Part shown: piece after piece, positions 6,803-8,918 of the stretch
Numbering within the stretch: position 1 is the stretch's first letter
How the letters are laid out: the number at the start of each line of letters is the position of its first letter
Origin: Nitrospinota bacterium
GTDB taxonomy: Bacteria; Nitrospinota_A; UBA7883; JACRLM01
DNA: 8,918 nucleotides
NCBI GenBank assembly: GCA_015231995.1
Contig: JADGAO010000136.1
Span: 1-8,918 of the forward strand
Reading direction: 5' to 3'
The notes under the pieces: model-generated
Seen by the model: only the letters and a program-made list of their open reading frames with translations
Databases searched by the model: none
What the model was told of the DNA's origin: nothing
Position numbers and translations under genes: made by a program

Positions 6803-6980
6803 TTTGTCATCCTGAGGGAGCTTTTGCGACTGTTGTCATCCTGAGGGAATCCTCGACCGAAGGATCTGTACTGTCATCCTGAAGGAGCTTGCGACTGAAG
6901 GATCAAAGTATAATAGAGTATTCTTTAGATAGATTCTTCGCTGGCGTTCAGCATGACAACGCTGGCGCTCAGAATGACAA
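6803..6980. repeat. Cluster of TGTCATCCTGA repeats, direct and inverted
   Basis: Three direct copies begin with TGTCATCCTGA at 6805, 6834 and 6872. Copies 2 and 3 (6834-6866 and 6872-6904) are both 33 nt and end GAAGGATC after a CGAC core; copy 1 lacks that end. Two inverted copies follow. They include a 21-nt tandem pair (6939-6959 and 6960-6980) that begins CGCTGGCG, ends ATGACAA and differs at two positions. The outer ends TTGTCATCCTGAG (6804-6816) and CTCAGAATGACAA (6968-6980) pair at 12 of 13 positions. Copy 3 pairs with 6932-6958, leaving an AT-rich loop. Intergenic repeats of this general look occur in many environmental genomes, from memory; I cannot name a family. No transposase is present, so a non-autonomous, REP/MITE-like element is the best guess. 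Confidence 0.75.
6889..6914 (+). promoter_or_regulatory. Weak candidate promoter inside the repeat, facing dsrM
   Basis: A perfect -10 hexamer TATAAT lies at 6909-6914 in the AT-rich loop between direct copy 3 and the first inverted copy. The nearest -35-like hexamer is TTGCGA (6889-6894), part of the repeat, but the spacer is only 14 nt, shorter than is usual. If active, it would give dsrMK its own transcript separate from dsrABL. Confidence 0.22.
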
Positions 6981-7087
6981 TATTGCGAATGCGATGATTA
7001 CGCAACGCTCCCCGTGTTAGGGGTGGCGAAAAAATGGCGCGATATGCCGCGTCTGCGATGAGAAAGAGATAATTCGGGGGATTACGG
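6981..7087 (+). other. Rest of the dsrL-dsrM gap with a small hairpin
   Basis: The gap between dsrL and dsrM is 316 nt, and the repeat cluster fills its first part. The remainder has a hairpin at 7006-7028, CGC-t-CCCC with GGGG-tg-GCG around the loop gtgtta, followed by A residues rather than T, so it is not a standard terminator. The dsrM ribosome binding site is GGGGGA at 7076-7081, 6 nt before the ATG. A frame open from 6998 to a TAA at 7070-7072 is short and unconvincing. Confidence 0.4.
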
Positions 7088-7807
7088 ATGTCCGCTCTTT
7101 CGGTAATATTTATTTTGCTCTTCTACGCGGCCTCCGCCGTGTTCCTGGGCGGGTTTATTCTGAAGGTTTACGGCTACGCCTCCACCCCGGCTCCGTTGAA
7201 AATCCCCACGACCCCAGCGCCCATCACAAAAAGCGGCGTGGCCTTGCGTCTTGCAGGCGAGGTTTTGCTCTTCACCAGCCTTTTTAAGGGCAACAAGTGG
7301 ACATGGCTGGGGGGGTACGCATTTCACGCGGCTTTTGCTGTGGTCATATTCCGTCACCTGCGCTATTTCATTCAGCCCGTGCCGGATTTGATGGCCTATC
7401 TAAACCCTACTGGAATATGGGCCGGCGTCGTGCTGTTAGGCGCGGCGGGATACCTGTTCGCCCGCCGGATATATGTTGACCGGGTTTACTACATCTCGTC
7501 CGGGGCTGATTATTTCATACTCATACTAATCGGCCTTATCGCCGGAACCGGGCTTTTGATGAAGTTCGTCACCCGCACGGACGTGATGGGGGTGAAGGAG
7601 TTCACGCTAGGACTTGTCACATTCTCTCCAGCCAACATGCCCGCCGATTTCATGTTCATCATCCATTTCACGCTTGTGCTGGCGTTGATGGTCTATTTCC
7701 CTTTTTCCAAGTTGATGCATCTCGGCGGGATATTCTTCTCCCCGACGAGGAATCAGGTGGACGACAGCAGGGATCACCGCCACGTCAACCCCTGGGCGCC
7801 CACATAG
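7088..7807 (+). CDS. dsrM: DsrM: b-haem membrane subunit of the DsrMKJOP complex
   Basis: DsrM is an integral membrane cytochrome b of the nitrate reductase gamma subunit (NarI) family. It exchanges electrons between the quinone pool and DsrK. The 239 residues contain five likely transmembrane helices at about 4-26, 74-94, 108-126, 140-160 and 186-206. Histidines able to bind haem b are H80 and H90 in helix 2 (FHAAFAVVIFRH) and H193 and H211 in or just after helix 5. The tail after 214 is polar and probably cytoplasmic. From memory, DsrM of many sulfate reducers is about 100 residues longer at the N-terminus, whereas the oxidative-type protein is about this size. GGGGGA (7076-7081) supports the start. 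The dsrK start lies 10 nt past the stop, so the two are cotranscribed. NarI itself is unlikely because DsrK follows. Confidence 0.9.
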   Translation: MSALSVIFILLFYAASAVFLGGFILKVYGYASTPAPLKIPTTPAPITKSGVALRLAGEVLLFTSLFKGNKWTWLGGYAFHAAFAVVIFRHLRYFIQPVPDLMAYLNPTGIWAGVVLLGAAGYLFARRIYVDRVYYISSGADYFILILIGLIAGTGLLMKFVTRTDVMGVKEFTLGLVTFSPANMPADFMFIIHFTLVLALMVYFPFSKLMHLGGIFFSPTRNQVDDSRDHRHVNPWAPT

Positions 7808-7810
7808 GAG
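7806..7810 (+). promoter_or_regulatory. Ribosome binding site for the GTG start of dsrK
   Basis: AGGAG overlaps the last two bases of the dsrM stop and lies 7 nt before GTG at 7818. No ATG in this frame has a comparable site nearby; the first is at codon 26. The overlap points to translational coupling of dsrM and dsrK. Confidence 0.75.
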
Positions 7811-7817
7811 ATTGACC

Positions 7818-8918
<1,101 letters not shown>

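Noticed and set aside
6803..6980. CRISPR array
   Set aside because: Repeats are few, unequal, in both orientations and have no uniform spacers; no cas gene is present.
7006..7028. Rho-independent terminator before dsrM
   Set aside because: The hairpin is short and is followed by an A-run rather than a T-run on the + strand.
7034..7072. 12-codon frame (MARYAASAMRKR) before dsrM
   Set aside because: Too short, no ribosome binding site and no recognisable similarity; the open stretch upstream is only a dozen codons.

Overview
The window carries most of a dissimilatory sulfite reductase (dsr) locus, all on the + strand, from a Gram-negative environmental bacterium. The dsr genes are moderately GC-rich with strong GGAGG-type ribosome binding sites. 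The sequence alone does not place the organism in a phylum. From memory of family sequences, DsrB (CC-x3-CGGQ siroheme motif, FPVGGTG segment), the short DsrM and the presence of dsrL next to dsrB look more like the oxidative (reverse, rDsr) type of sulfur oxidisers than the classical sulfate-reducer type. There is no dsrD after dsrB. The direction of the pathway is therefore inferred, not shown.

Layout. 1-305: AT-rich start with a candidate sigma70 promoter and a short frame that resembles the tail of a response-regulator receiver domain. 306-2213: membrane sensor histidine kinase with a periplasmic CxxCH haem-c site, a PAS domain and a complete kinase core. 2214-2555: gap with a perfect 10-bp stem-loop and two weaker hairpins near the dsrA ribosome binding site. 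2556-6771: dsrA, dsrB and dsrL, tightly packed. 6772-7087: gap filled mainly by a family of TGTCATCCTGA repeats in direct and inverted orientation. 7088-7807: dsrM. 7818-8918: dsrK, cut by the window end after 367 codons.

How the genes work together. DsrAB is the cytoplasmic siroheme/[4Fe-4S] sulfite reductase that interconverts sulfite and DsrC-bound sulfur. DsrL is a FAD/NAD(P)/[4Fe-4S] oxidoreductase that links DsrAB to the NAD(P)H pool. DsrM (membrane b-haem) and DsrK (HdrD-like iron-sulfur subunit) are part of the quinone-linked DsrMKJOP complex that acts on DsrC; dsrJ, dsrO and dsrP would be expected past the window end. The kinase upstream could report periplasmic redox state or a haem ligand to this locus, but no intact response regulator is visible and the link is positional.

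Most worth a second look: the haem-c kinase beside dsr with a broken receiver fragment in front of it; the repeat cluster that splits dsrABL from dsrMK, where (from memory) green sulfur bacteria carry dsrEFH, with a truncated ATGA-coupled start and a perfect TATAAT inside it; and an insertion in the NAD(P) domain of DsrL.
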